Source of the DNA: Carettochelys insculpta
Taxonomy: Eukaryota; Chordata; Testudines; Carettochelyidae
Assembly (NCBI RefSeq): GCF_033958435.1
Contig: NC_134152.1
Coordinates: forward strand, 12,138,001 to 12,202,000
DNA: 64,000 bases
Reading direction: 5' to 3'
Shown: piece after piece, positions 20,783 to 29,637 of the stretch
Layout: each line of letters begins with the position of its first letter
Numbering within the stretch: position 1 is the first letter of the stretch
Made by a program: the position numbers and the translations under genes
The notes under the pieces: model-generated
The model's input: the letters and a program-made list of their open reading frames with translations, nothing else
The model's database searches: none
Told to the model about the DNA's origin: nothing

Positions 20783-22584
20783 ATGGCAGAAAAACTCGAG
20801 CTAGGGGACCCCCTGATCCCTTCCCTTATGATCCCCACAGAGTTTGATAACTCTTGGAGCCTCTGGATTGCCAGTAAAGGGGGCCCATATGAATTTAAAA
20901 AAGAGAGTGGGGAAACATGGACTGGCATATGTAGAGCGATGGTAGAAACCGAGGCTCTGAAAAATAGTAATAAAAGTAAAAAAGCAAGAACTTTGCAATT
21001 TATGTCCATGGCCGTGAGATGGCTTAGACAGCATGCTGGCCTGCTGGCCAAACAAGTAGTGGAAAAAACAGGGGAAGTAGAAGAGGTAACCTGGGCAGTC
21101 GAGCACTGGAAAGCCCAAGCTCTTTTAGCAGGGCAGCAGGCGGTCCAGACTCACGATACGCTCGAGCAAATAAAGCAGGAAAATAAACAATTGGAGACAG
21201 CTGTAGAAAACCTGCTGAAGCAAGAAGTGCCATCCCCTGGTGTTCAATGTAATTCAGGTGCTGGTACAGTGCCTGAGGAATGGGGACAGAAATGGAAACA
21301 GGTGGCTCTTGCCAAATTAAGAGATGGAACTTGGGACGGTTGGGATGGGCGTTGCAACGGGGACCTGTGGAATGGCCCTGTTGACCCACCCTTTCGTGCC
21401 CCATGGGCAGGGGCTACCGCACCGCAACCGCCACTTATGATGTAAGCCAGGTTCTGGATAAGCCCTCCCCAAAACCTAGATCAATTCCAGTAAAAACAGG
21501 AGAAATGGGTGAAAATGGGGCAGAAAGCCCCACTGAAAAGCCTATTCCCCACCTTGACCCCGATGCTACCCCGCAGTCACAGAGCCCTCCTGCATTAAAG
21601 TTATGGGATGAAGTGGAAACTGTAACGAAAAACTTAACTGATCATTAGAGGAAGCCATGGCCACGCCGTAACTATGCAGACAAGGAAAGAGATCAGAAAC
21701 CTACCCCCCCATCCACCACGCGTGAGCGGCTTAGCAGCCAGGCTCGACGCTTTAAAGATTAATGAACTGACTGCGCTAGCGGGAGCTGTTGGACCTCCCC
21801 CCTCTGAACATTTCAGTGAGTTTCTGGCATGGCTCCATAAAGGCTCACAGTTACTCAAAGCAGTAGGGATTGACATGTTGCAGGAACCAATCTTGGTGCA
21901 AACCCTGTTGGGACTCCCGAACTGTCATACCCTCGGTTTTGATGATGATGTTGCACAGATGCTTAAACGTGTGGTTCAGAAGCACTTTAAGTTGTCCAGT
22001 GAGTTAGCTACTCTCAAAGGAATTGCAAGATTGCAGGGGGAGGCTCCAGCCAAACTGGCAGACAGACTTCAAACTTATATTAGATTAACAGCAGGGTCTG
22101 CTAACGTGGAAGATTTGAAGCAAATTGTTTTGGAGGCGCTGCCTCCTGGTGTGTTAGACTGTATGAATGCTTGGTGTGAGAATGGGGTAAAGAGGTACCT
22201 TGGGATGAATGGATTGCAAAGGTGGAGACGGCAATTAAGCAGCAGGAAGGAACTCCTGTTAATGAGCTGTGTACTCAGTTAGGACAATGGAAGACAGAGG
22301 GTCCTGGATACTCTCCCCGTGGTCATGGCCGGGGTTGGAGAGGTTGTGGACCAAATAGAATCAGAGGAGGTGATAGAGAGAGTTTGTGGGTACCTCCTGG
22401 AGTTCTAAAACAGGAAAACTTGAACCTGAAAGGAGAAATTGAGAGGCTGCAGGCACAGCTGCAGGCAGGTATGATTGGCAAGGAGTCTCAACAGGAAAAA
22501 GATAAGACGGGGACAAAGGTAGCCAGGGCGACGGTCCTGACATCAGGACTGAACGACCCAATTGCTACTGATACAGTAGCATAG
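20783..22584 (+). pseudogene. gag: Retroviral gag (frameshifted)
   Basis: The first ATG after the donor opens a 221-codon frame (to 21445) starting MAEKLELGDP; residues about 95-150 form a heptad-like coiled coil (AVEHWKAQ, LEQIKQENKQLETAVENLL). A second frame (21403-21648) is rich in Pro and Thr. From 21674 a capsid-like region follows, with LQGEAPAKLADRLQTY at the place of a major homology region. The tail (22222-22584) has GYSPRGHGRGWRG and IRGGDRE, a Gly/Arg-rich stretch, then a second short coiled coil (LNLKGEIERLQAQLQ). No CCHC zinc knuckle is seen. Frame order is 2-1-2-1, so about three indels separate it from one reading frame. The final stop is UAG, with pro directly behind in the same frame. 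Confidence 0.75.
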
Positions 22585-22962
22585 GACAGCCCTATCCTCG
22601 ACTCAGAATGCATCTTTCAGCAACCCATGACGGTAGATGTATGGGGATGCCCCCATTTAAGCATTTGAGTTGGGGAAGGTCTAGTAGATTTTCTATTGGA
22701 TACGGGGGCTGGAATTCCTATAGTAAAAGACAGTTTTGATGCATATCCAGTTGGAGAGTCGGTGCAAATACAAAGAATATCTGGAACTAACCAAACGTAT
22801 AATGTTAAAACCCTTCCCCTCCAGTTTGGGATGCATACCGTTCATGAGAAGTGCGCTATTGCAGGGAGAGAGAAGCTAGTTGGGGCAGAAACCATTAAAC
22901 AACTGGGATTAATTTTGGACTTTCCAAACATGTGTATTAGACAAACTCTCACTGTAATGTAA
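22585..22962 (+). pseudogene. pro: Retroviral aspartic protease region
   Basis: Directly continues the gag tail frame after the UAG at 22582-22584. It carries FLLDTGAGIPIV (active Asp at 22699), a flap-like region, and the C-terminal IKQLGLILDFPNMCI. An in-frame TGA at 22666 and a TAA at 22960 break it. Retroviral proteases act as dimers to cut Gag and Pol. The same-frame UAG is the arrangement seen in gammaretroviruses, which read through it; whether this element did so is inference. Confidence 0.8.
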
Positions 22963-24126
22963 GGTACAACTGATACCAATCTAATCCCTATGGGACTGGC
23001 TACACAGACGGTAAAAGCAACAAAGCCTAAACAACCGCCTCCTGCACCAAAAGGCTGGGAGAGCTGGTGGACTGAAATTCGAACCATCTGGGCAGCGGAC
23101 TCCCTAGATACGGGTAAAATGCAGACCTCTGTTACATTGGAGGGAGATACACCCCCGTTTATAAAGCAGTACCCAATACCTCAGGAAGCAAAGGACTCAT
23201 TAAGGCAAGTAATAACAGAATTGGAAAAATGAAAGTTAATCAGAAGGTGTTCAGCACCTAACGCGGCACCAATTTGACCAGTCAAAAAACCTGATGGTAC
23301 ATGGAGACTAACTATTGACTATTGGGGGTTAAACAAGACTGCCAAACAGGGGGCGCCCATGGTGGCAGTTTACCCCAAACTGTTGGAGGTGGTCACCCCT
23401 GACATGAAGTGGTTCTCAGTACTCGATGTGGCAAATGGCTTTTGGAGTCTACCTTTAGACCCAAAGTCTCAGTATTGAACAGCTTTTGTATTCCAAGGTA
23501 TGCAATACTGCTGGAATGTTTTGCCAATGGGGTACTGTGACGCACCAACTATTTTCCATACAGCAGTGAGAAATATGCTGGAGAAAGAGGGGCTATTACA
23601 ACCGGGAAGAATTGTTCAGTATGTAGATAACATTTTAATAGTCAGTAAAACAGAGCAATAGCATGAAGAGTTACTGAAACAGCTGTTGACCAGCTGCCAA
23701 GTTTAGGGCTTAAAACTTAACCCCTCGAAGTCTCAGATTAAACAGAGAGAAGTGCAGTATCTGCTAATTCGACTCAGTTCTGGGGGAAGGTCTGTGGGTA
23801 AGGAAAGAGTAAAGTGCATTGTTAATCTGCCCATGCTGGTAGACACCAAGTCTCTGCAGTCCTTTCTGGGACTCACTAACTTTTGCAGAGAATTTATGGT
23901 AGGATACGCAGAAAAGGCAGGTCCCTTGTATGAGGTACTTAAAAGACCACAGTGGACCTGGGCAGAAGAGGCAGCTAAGGCATGGGAAAGTCTAAAACAG
24001 GGATTGATGGAGGCACCTACCTTAGCCGCCTTTGTACTGTATCCTAGTGTTAAGAATTTCTGTATTGTTAGTATGTTAACCCAGGATACGGGTGCTGGGG
24101 AAAGACCCATTGCATATTACAGCTGA
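22963..24126 (+). pseudogene. pol: Retroviral reverse transcriptase (dead)
   Basis: The same frame continues from pro. RT motifs appear in order: YPIPQEAKDSL (thumb-side start), PVKKPDGTWRLTIDYWGLN, FSVLDVANGFWSLPL (motif with catalytic Asp), AFVFQGMQYCWNVLPMGY, then YVDNILIV at 23620. The active-site YVDD has become YVDN (codon at 23629). In-frame stops at 23230, 23275, 23476, 23659, 23704 and 24124 add to this. The connection domain follows (LPMLVDTKSLQSFLGLTNFCREFM, YAEKAGPLYEVLKR). No frameshift is needed across 1.1 kb; damage is by point changes only. Confidence 0.9.
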
Positions 24127-24874
24127 GCATTAACTAGTCCAGAGAGCAAACTGGGGGTGTGTGAGCAAACGGCCCTTGCTGCATACTGGACATTACGAAA
24201 ATCCCAGAATTTTTGGAGCAAGCAAGGTGATTGTAAAAAGTCACCATGCACTGGGAAAGTTACTCAGGCAGGAAAATCTGTCTAAAGGACATGTGAGAGT
24301 TGATAAAGCCATTCAGTGGGCCTTTGCTCTCATGTCAGAAAATGTTCAGTCAGTCACACTGAAAGACCCAGAAATATCTGTGTGGGGATTAACTGTGAAC
24401 GGTAGAGAACATGTATGTGAGTCTCAAAGAGAATCTATGGTGCATCCTGTGTTTAAAGCAGCCCCAATTGACCAAGTGAGCGGTAAAGCCATTTGGTTTG
24501 TGGATGGTAGCTCATACTATGAGAAAGGGGAGCGAGTCATTGGCTTTGCTGGGATTTGCCTAAATGGAAAGGAGCCAAGCGGCGAGGCCTGCCAGTATAA
24601 ATTGGCTAAAGGAGGAATGCAGGCTGCAGAGGTGTCAGTGGTTTTGGAAGTGTTGAAAAGAATGAAGGGCAAGCAATCTGAGCTCGTAATAGGAACTGAC
24701 TCTAATTATGTGTATAAGGGCACCACTATCTACCTCCCATGGTGGCAAAGTATGGGGTTTACAGGAACCGATGGTTCAGAAATTAAGATCTGTAAGGGAG
24801 AAGCGAGTGTTGTTTTGTATTTTTACAGGTTCAGATGCCAACATGGATATGGACCTTGGCAGGCGTTTTGGTGA
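24127..24874 (+). pseudogene. pol: Retroviral RNase H, followed directly by env
   Basis: After a frame change near 24200 a 237-codon frame runs to 24874. It has KAIWFVDGSSYYEKG (first Asp), a region with GGMQAAEVSVVLEVL (Glu) and ELVIGTDSNYVYKG (next Asp), the D-E-D set of RNase H. After GTDGSEIK the similarity ends. The zinc-binding HHCC and DDE integrase domains that should follow for about 1 kb are absent; the env splice acceptor and ATG lie inside the last 50 bases of this frame. This looks like an internal deletion fusing RNase H to the start of env. Confidence 0.85.
24815..24837 (+). promoter_or_regulatory. Probable env splice acceptor and start
   Basis: TTGTATTTTTACAG|GTTCAG is a good polypyrimidine acceptor (AG at 24827-24828). 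ATG follows at 24835, only six bases into the exon. Confidence 0.55.
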
Positions 24875-25029
24875 TAGCCCAAGACTCGAAGGGACTGGTT
24901 GATGTCATTAAGCTCAACTGAACACATTCGGTAACCAGGACCTACCGAGTCGAGACAGCAGATAACCCTGACGGATGGGAGACAGCAAGTCAGCAGCACC
25001 CTATCGGGACTGTATTAAAGCTGGTGTGT
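24835..25029 (+). pseudogene. env: Retroviral env, first segment (signal peptide to LINE insertion)
   Basis: The ATG opens a hydrophobic leader (MPTWIWTLAGVLVIAQ) typical of a signal peptide. An in-frame TGA at 24919 breaks it. The frame continues to TVLKLVC, where the LINE interrupts at 25029. The last 12 bases are duplicated after the LINE at 28504-28515 and the phase is the same on both sides, which ties this segment to the rest of env. The LVC end may be the first beta-strand Cys of an Ig-like domain, but this is weak on its own. Confidence 0.6.
25018..25029. repeat. Target-site duplication of the LINE, left copy
   Basis: AAGCTGGTGTGT here is repeated exactly at 28504-28515, bracketing the LINE. 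Confidence 0.9.
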
Positions 25030-25092
25030 AGTAGGCATCCTTCAGTCTGCATAGACTATGGACCGCGCCCTTTAAAGTTTCAATTGAGGACT

Positions 25093-27405
25093 TCATTTAC
25101 AGCATCTATTGTGACTCTGAAGACCCAGACGAGAGTGACAGTCCTTGCTGCATCTCTTGCAGATGTGGTGGGTGTCTGGCAAGTCCTTATTGTGTTTTTT
25201 GTGCACTCGCTTCTCCTCTGCTAGCTGTCTGATCTTCAACTCGCCCTTCTGAAGGCCCTTGTGTAACCCCTGCCTCCATCTGCTGCGGTCGTCTGCTAGA
25301 TCTTCCCAGTTGTCCAGCTCAATGTCTACCTCTCTGAGGTCTCTCTTGCAGACATCTTTGTAGTGCAACTGGGGGCATCTGGGAGGTCTTTTGCCAGAGG
25401 CTAGCTCACCATACAGGATGTCTTTTGGAATCCTTCCATCATTCGTCCTGTGGACATGGCCAAGCCAGCGGAGTCGACGCTGCCTGAGGAGGGTGTGCAT
25501 GGTTGGGATTCCAGCTTGCTCAAGGACGGCAGTGTTGGTCACTCTGTCCTTCCATGATATTCCAAGGATGCACCTGAGGCAGCACAAGTGGAAGACGTTC
25601 AGCCTCTTTTCCTGGCAGGCATACAGGGTCCAAGTCTTGCTGCCATAAAGGAGGGTGCTGAGGATGCAGGCTCTGTAGACTTGCATTTTGGTGTGAATGT
25701 ACAGCTTGTTGTTATTCCACACTCTCTTGCTGAGTCTGGACAGAGTTGTGGCCGCTTTTCCAATCCTCCTATTTAGCTCAGTGTCCAACGACAGGGTGTC
25801 AGTGATGGTGGACCCGAGGTAAACGAACTCGTGGATGACCTCTAACGTATAGTTGTCAATGCTGATTGATGGGGATTCAGCAACATCCTGACCGAGTACG
25901 TTTGTCTTCTTTAGGCTGATGGTAAGCCCAAAGTCCTTGCACGCTTTGGAGAACTGATCCAGCAGTTTTTGAAGCTGGTCTTCTGTGTGAGACACTACAG
26001 CAGCATCGTCTGCGAACAGCATGTCTCTGATGAGGACTTCCCGCACCTTAGACTTCGCTTTCAGCCTTGCAAGGTTAAACAGTTTCCCATCAGATCTTGT
26101 GTGCAGCAAGATGCCCTCTGTTGAAGATCCAAAGGCATGCTTCAGGAGGAGTGCGAAGAAGATCCCGAACAATGTCGGAGAAAGCATGCATCCTTGTTTG
26201 ATGCCGCTCCTGATTCTGAAAGCATCCAATAATGCGCCGTCATATTGGATGGTTCCTCTCATGTCTTTGTGGAACGACTGGATCATCTTGAGTAACCGTG
26301 GAGGACAGCCTATCTTGTGGAGCAGTTTGAACAGACCATCCCTGCTGACCAAGTCAAAGGCCTTGGTCAGGTCGATGAAGGCTATGTAGAGTGGCTTTCT
26401 CTGCTCCCTGCACTTCTCCTGCAGCTGCCTTAGAAAGAAGACTATGTCAACGGTAGACCTCTCTGCGCGGAATCCGCACTGCGATTCGGGATACATCCTT
26501 TCAGCAATCTTCTGGAGTCTGCCAAGGATGACGCGAGCGAACAGTTTACCAGTGACGCTTAGGAGGGAGATTCCACAGTAGTTGTTGCAGTCGCTTCTGT
26601 CTCCTTTGTTCTTATACAATGTTACAATGTTAGCGTCACGCATATCCTGTGGAACCTCACCCTCTTTCCAGCACAGGCACAGTAGCTCATGTGGGGGTTC
26701 CAGGAGTGTGTCCGCGGCACATTTGATTACCTCTGGTGGTATACCATCCTGACCAGGGGCCTTTCCTGCTGCAATGCTGTTGATGGCTCTCTTCAGTTCA
26801 TCCACAGTCGGTTCTTGATCCAGTTCGTCCATTACTGGTAGGAGCTCGATGGCATCGAGGGCTGCGTCAACCACAATGTTCTCGCGTGAGTACAGCTCGG
26901 AGTAGTGCTCAACCCAGCGCTCCATCTGTTTGGCTTTGTCAGCAATGACTTCACGAGATTTGGATTTCAGAGGTGCCATCTTGTTCTGGGTGGGTCCTAA
27001 TGCCTTCTTCATACCCTCGTACATTCCTCTGAGATTACCAAAGTCGGCACAGGTCTGGATGCTGCTGCATAGCTGGAGCCAGTGGTTGTCGGCACAGCAC
27101 CTGGCTGTCTGCTGTACTGTTCTTCTGGCCTCTCTAAGTGCTTGCTGGGTACTCTGGCTCGGTGAGCATTTGTACTCCAGGAGTGCAGCGCGCTTCTTTT
27201 CAATGACTGGAATCATCTCATCGGAATTAGCTTCGAACCAATCGTTCGCGTTTCTAGCTCTTCTTCCAAACACTGACAAGGCCGTGTTGTAAACTGTATC
27301 CCTCAGATGTTGCCATTTGGATGTCACATCGGCACCCCCAGGGCCACTGTGCAGATTTTCCTGGAGGGTCAGCTTTCTCTGAGTTTGCCGTCTTTCTGGC
27401 GTCAA
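25093..27405 (-). CDS. LINE reverse transcriptase with C-terminal zinc finger
   Basis: 770 codons without a stop; the assigned ATG at 27405 is nominal because the protein continues from the endonuclease in another phase. RT blocks in order: SIAAGKAPGQDGIPPEVIK, NYCGISLLSVTGKLFARVI, QCGFRAERSTVDIVFFLRQL, YIAFIDLTKAFDLVSRDGL (first catalytic Asp), RSGIKQGCMLSPTLFGIF, DMLFADDAAVV (FADD at 26003-26017). Then come VYLGSTI, RRLRWLGHVHR and RPPRCPQLHYKDVCKRDL, found in many LINE C-termini. The end, HICKRCSKDCHSRLGLQSHNRCC, has paired Cys and His as in a nucleic-acid-binding knuckle. The enzyme would perform target-primed reverse transcription in the nucleus. No inactivating change is visible here. 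Confidence 0.9.
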   Translation of the reverse strand: MTPERRQTQRKLTLQENLHSGPGGADVTSKWQHLRDTVYNTALSVFGRRARNANDWFEANSDEMIPVIEKKRAALLEYKCSPSQSTQQALREARRTVQQTARCCADNHWLQLCSSIQTCADFGNLRGMYEGMKKALGPTQNKMAPLKSKSREVIADKAKQMERWVEHYSELYSRENIVVDAALDAIELLPVMDELDQEPTVDELKRAINSIAAGKAPGQDGIPPEVIKCAADTLLEPPHELLCLCWKEGEVPQDMRDANIVTLYKNKGDRSDCNNYCGISLLSVTGKLFARVILGRLQKIAERMYPESQCGFRAERSTVDIVFFLRQLQEKCREQRKPLYIAFIDLTKAFDLVSRDGLFKLLHKIGCPPRLLKMIQSFHKDMRGTIQYDGALLDAFRIRSGIKQGCMLSPTLFGIFFALLLKHAFGSSTEGILLHTRSDGKLFNLARLKAKSKVREVLIRDMLFADDAAVVSHTEDQLQKLLDQFSKACKDFGLTISLKKTNVLGQDVAESPSISIDNYTLEVIHEFVYLGSTITDTLSLDTELNRRIGKAATTLSRLSKRVWNNNKLYIHTKMQVYRACILSTLLYGSKTWTLYACQEKRLNVFHLCCLRCILGISWKDRVTNTAVLEQAGIPTMHTLLRQRRLRWLGHVHRTNDGRIPKDILYGELASGKRPPRCPQLHYKDVCKRDLREVDIELDNWEDLADDRSRWRQGLHKGLQKGELKIRQLAEEKRVHKKHNKDLPDTHHICKRCSKDCHSRLGLQSHNRCCK

Positions 27406-28294
27406 TGCGGGGCCTTCCAGCAGGTTTAGAGCGGTACAGCTTCTTGGGTCTCAGCTTGAGCTTGGAGCAAACTAGCGAGTGATCTGTATCACAGTCAGCA
27501 CTATGATAGCTGCGTGTCAGAAGGATGTTTTTGAGGTTATTACGCCTAGTGATGACCACATCTAGTTGATGCCAGTGCTTCGAGCGAGGGTGTCTCCACA
27601 ACTCTCTGTGCTGTGGCTTCGTTCGGAACTATGTGTTTGTGATGCACAGATTGTGGTACATGCACAGTTCAAGGAGACGCTGTCCATTGTCATTCATTTT
27701 TCCCACACCGAAGTGTCCTAAGCAGGAAGGCCATGAGGCCCAATCAGCTCCAACTCTTGCACTGAAGTTACCCAAGATGTACAGTTGTTCACGAGCAGGT
27801 ATTTGCGCTACAGCAGCACTAAGCACATCATAGAACTTGTCTTTTACTTCTGGTGTGGCGTACAGGGTTGGAGCATAAGCGCTGATCAGGTGGACGGGAC
27901 CGGCGCAAGTTTGGAGCGTGATCTGAAGAAGTCTTTCTGATCCTCCCATGACTAAATCCACCATTTGTAGAAGGGTGTTTCTGACAGCAAAGCCAACACC
28001 ATGCTCTCTGGGTTCTTCTTGGGCTTTACCCTGCCAGAAAAAGGTGTAGTCCTTTTCCTTTAGAGATCCCGAATCTGCGAGTCACGTCTCTTGCAGTGCA
28101 GCAATATCAACTCTGAGCCTCTTCAGTTCCTCGTTGATGACAGCGGTCTTTCGGGTGTCACGGATGGCCTGAAGATCTTCAGTCAAGCCGGTCAGCATGG
28201 TCTGCACATTCCAGCAAGCAAGCTTAAATTGTTGATGTTTCTCTTTTATTTTTGATTTTCTTATTGGTTTGCTTGGTGCCCAAATTTCAGTCAC
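27254..28294 (-). pseudogene. LINE endonuclease domain (two stops, one frameshift)
   Basis: The start reads FKLACWNVQTMLTGLTEDLQ and DIAALQET, the N-terminal strands of an AP-like endonuclease; HGVGFAV, LISAYAPT, LYILGNFSARVG, HWHQLDVVITRR and CDTDHSLVCSKLKL follow. All lie in one frame apart from a TGA near 28079 and a TAG near 27626. The last part overlaps the start of the RT frame in another phase near 27254-27405, so one indel separates the two domains. Because the endonuclease nicks the target, this copy cannot move on its own protein. Confidence 0.85.
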
Positions 28295-28503
28295 TTGTCA
28301 GGTTCAGGAACCTTAAGCCTCATGCACCCAGCAAGGCAGGTGAACTGTGGCGGGACAGTACCCTATTGGCTGGAGGCTGCCCAGTTTGAGGCGGGTGGTG
28401 ACTGTCCAGTGAGATGCGAGGATCTCTCCCACCGTCGAAGGCAACTCCTGGCGCTCGTTCTCTACACCAGTTGAGCAAGAGCTTATAACTGGTATCTGGT
28501 TAT
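28295..28503 (-). other. LINE 5' untranslated region with terminal palindrome
   Basis: About 210 bases with no frame. The extreme end contains AGCTTATAAC (28480-28489) and its complement GTTATAAGCT (28499-28508) separated by nine bases; the second arm runs five bases into the target duplication. Confidence 0.7.
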
Positions 28504-28515
28504 AAGCTGGTGTGT

Positions 28516-29637
28516 GAAACTCAAGGAAAGTGACAAATGGAAAACATCCTCAGGTTTTCGCCCTTCCTGATTCTGATGGCATGGGGATGGACAGTTAAAA
28601 ACGGCAGCCAAACTCAATGCGTTTTGGGATGGCCAAAGCTTGAAAATGCACAAAGACAAATTGAAAAGGAGCTGACTTTAAGTAAAGAGACACAGGGGGA
28701 GTATGCATACTGCTGGAAGGTTAATGTTGTTGTTAACTGTAAACCCATTGATATTATCGCCTGTCCTCATCCAACTTCCAAGGACATTTTTCCAGGTAGT
28801 ACACAACCACACCATGAACATAATAAAAATAAGGAAAGGAAATAAGCAACTCCGGATATGGAGCGCGCTCTAGTGGGGCCAAAGCAAATTATGGAGGTAT
28901 ATCTTACAGGTATGGTGGGGGAGGATCTTACTCTAACATGCATTATACAACCACACTTGCTTCAAACCAATACAGTATATCTGGATTGGTTTCGAGCAAT
29001 AAACCCAGTAATCAGATACATTGAAGGACAGGTGAAAACATATGGGGATTGGCTAAATAGGGTGGAATTTGCAAATGTGCAAAATAAGTGGAGTGCATAT
29101 ATTTGCATTTGCAATATACAATTAAGGGATGCAGGTACATACACAGGGACTTGGTCTATAACCCCGAGTACCAGTAAATGTATTTACCATGTGCAGATCT
29201 GTGAGGATGCCTGCCCTACAACAGTTCCAACACCATCCCCTTCCCCGCCTCCACACATTGATACCACCCGAAAGGAAGGATGCCCATTTATACAACCATG
29301 GCCCACATCAGGAATCTTCCTACACGCCACGACGGAATATATGGTGGAGAATGTAGGATGGCTGTATATGCCACTTAGGCTGGATTTTGCAGGTATGGCC
29401 ATGCCAAGGCAATGTGCCAGCCATTATAAGGATTGGTTTAACTCTGAGATGCAAATGCAGCTACAACTTTGGAAGGGCTCTCAAATTACCCCACAACAAC
29501 ATAGAGACAGACGGGATGTATTGGGAACAGCGCTGGGAGGGTCTAGCCTTGGCATGTCCCTATGGAACTCGGCAGATATTGAAAAATCTCAATTTGAAAA
29601 TCAACACTGTGGTGAATGGAATAGGCAAAGCAGTTAA
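28516..29637 (+). pseudogene. env: Retroviral env surface subunit with Ig-like domain
   Basis: Same phase as the segment before the LINE. In-frame stops occur at 28531 (TGA) and 28843 (TAA). Between them is a region with a TQGEYAYCW motif like an Ig F strand. From 28858 the Ig pattern is much clearer: LTLTC (Cys at 28939), LDWFR (Trp at 28987) and LRDAGTYTG (Asp 29128, Tyr 29140), where the canonical second Cys at 29146 is Gly. A Pro-rich hinge follows (29212-29270), then a Trp-rich segment and the basic site RDRR (29503-29514), a furin-type R-X-R-R. Next is a Gly-rich hydrophobic stretch like a fusion peptide. The frame is lost near 29560-29600; the downstream subunit is one phase later. Confidence 0.75.

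Larger units (their letters stand above)
25030..28503 (-). mobile_element. Near full-length APE-type non-LTR retrotransposon inside env
   Basis: A 3474-base minus-strand LINE is bounded by an exact 12-bp duplication. Its 3' end (left) carries a short untranslated tail whose plus strand reads AGTAGGCATCCTTCAGTCTGC; its 5' end (right) has about 210 bases before the endonuclease. It encodes an apurinic-type endonuclease, a reverse transcriptase and a C-terminal zinc-knuckle-like motif. The RT frame is uninterrupted, so this copy is younger than the provirus that hosts it and probably the youngest large insertion in the window. The clade (RTE, I/Nimb or a relative) cannot be fixed by eye; it is clearly not CR1. 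Confidence 0.9.

Noticed and set aside
24835..25029. LINE frame taken as part of the retroviral pol
   Set aside because: The 25093-28294 proteins are on the minus strand, of APE-LINE type, and bounded by a 12-bp duplication.
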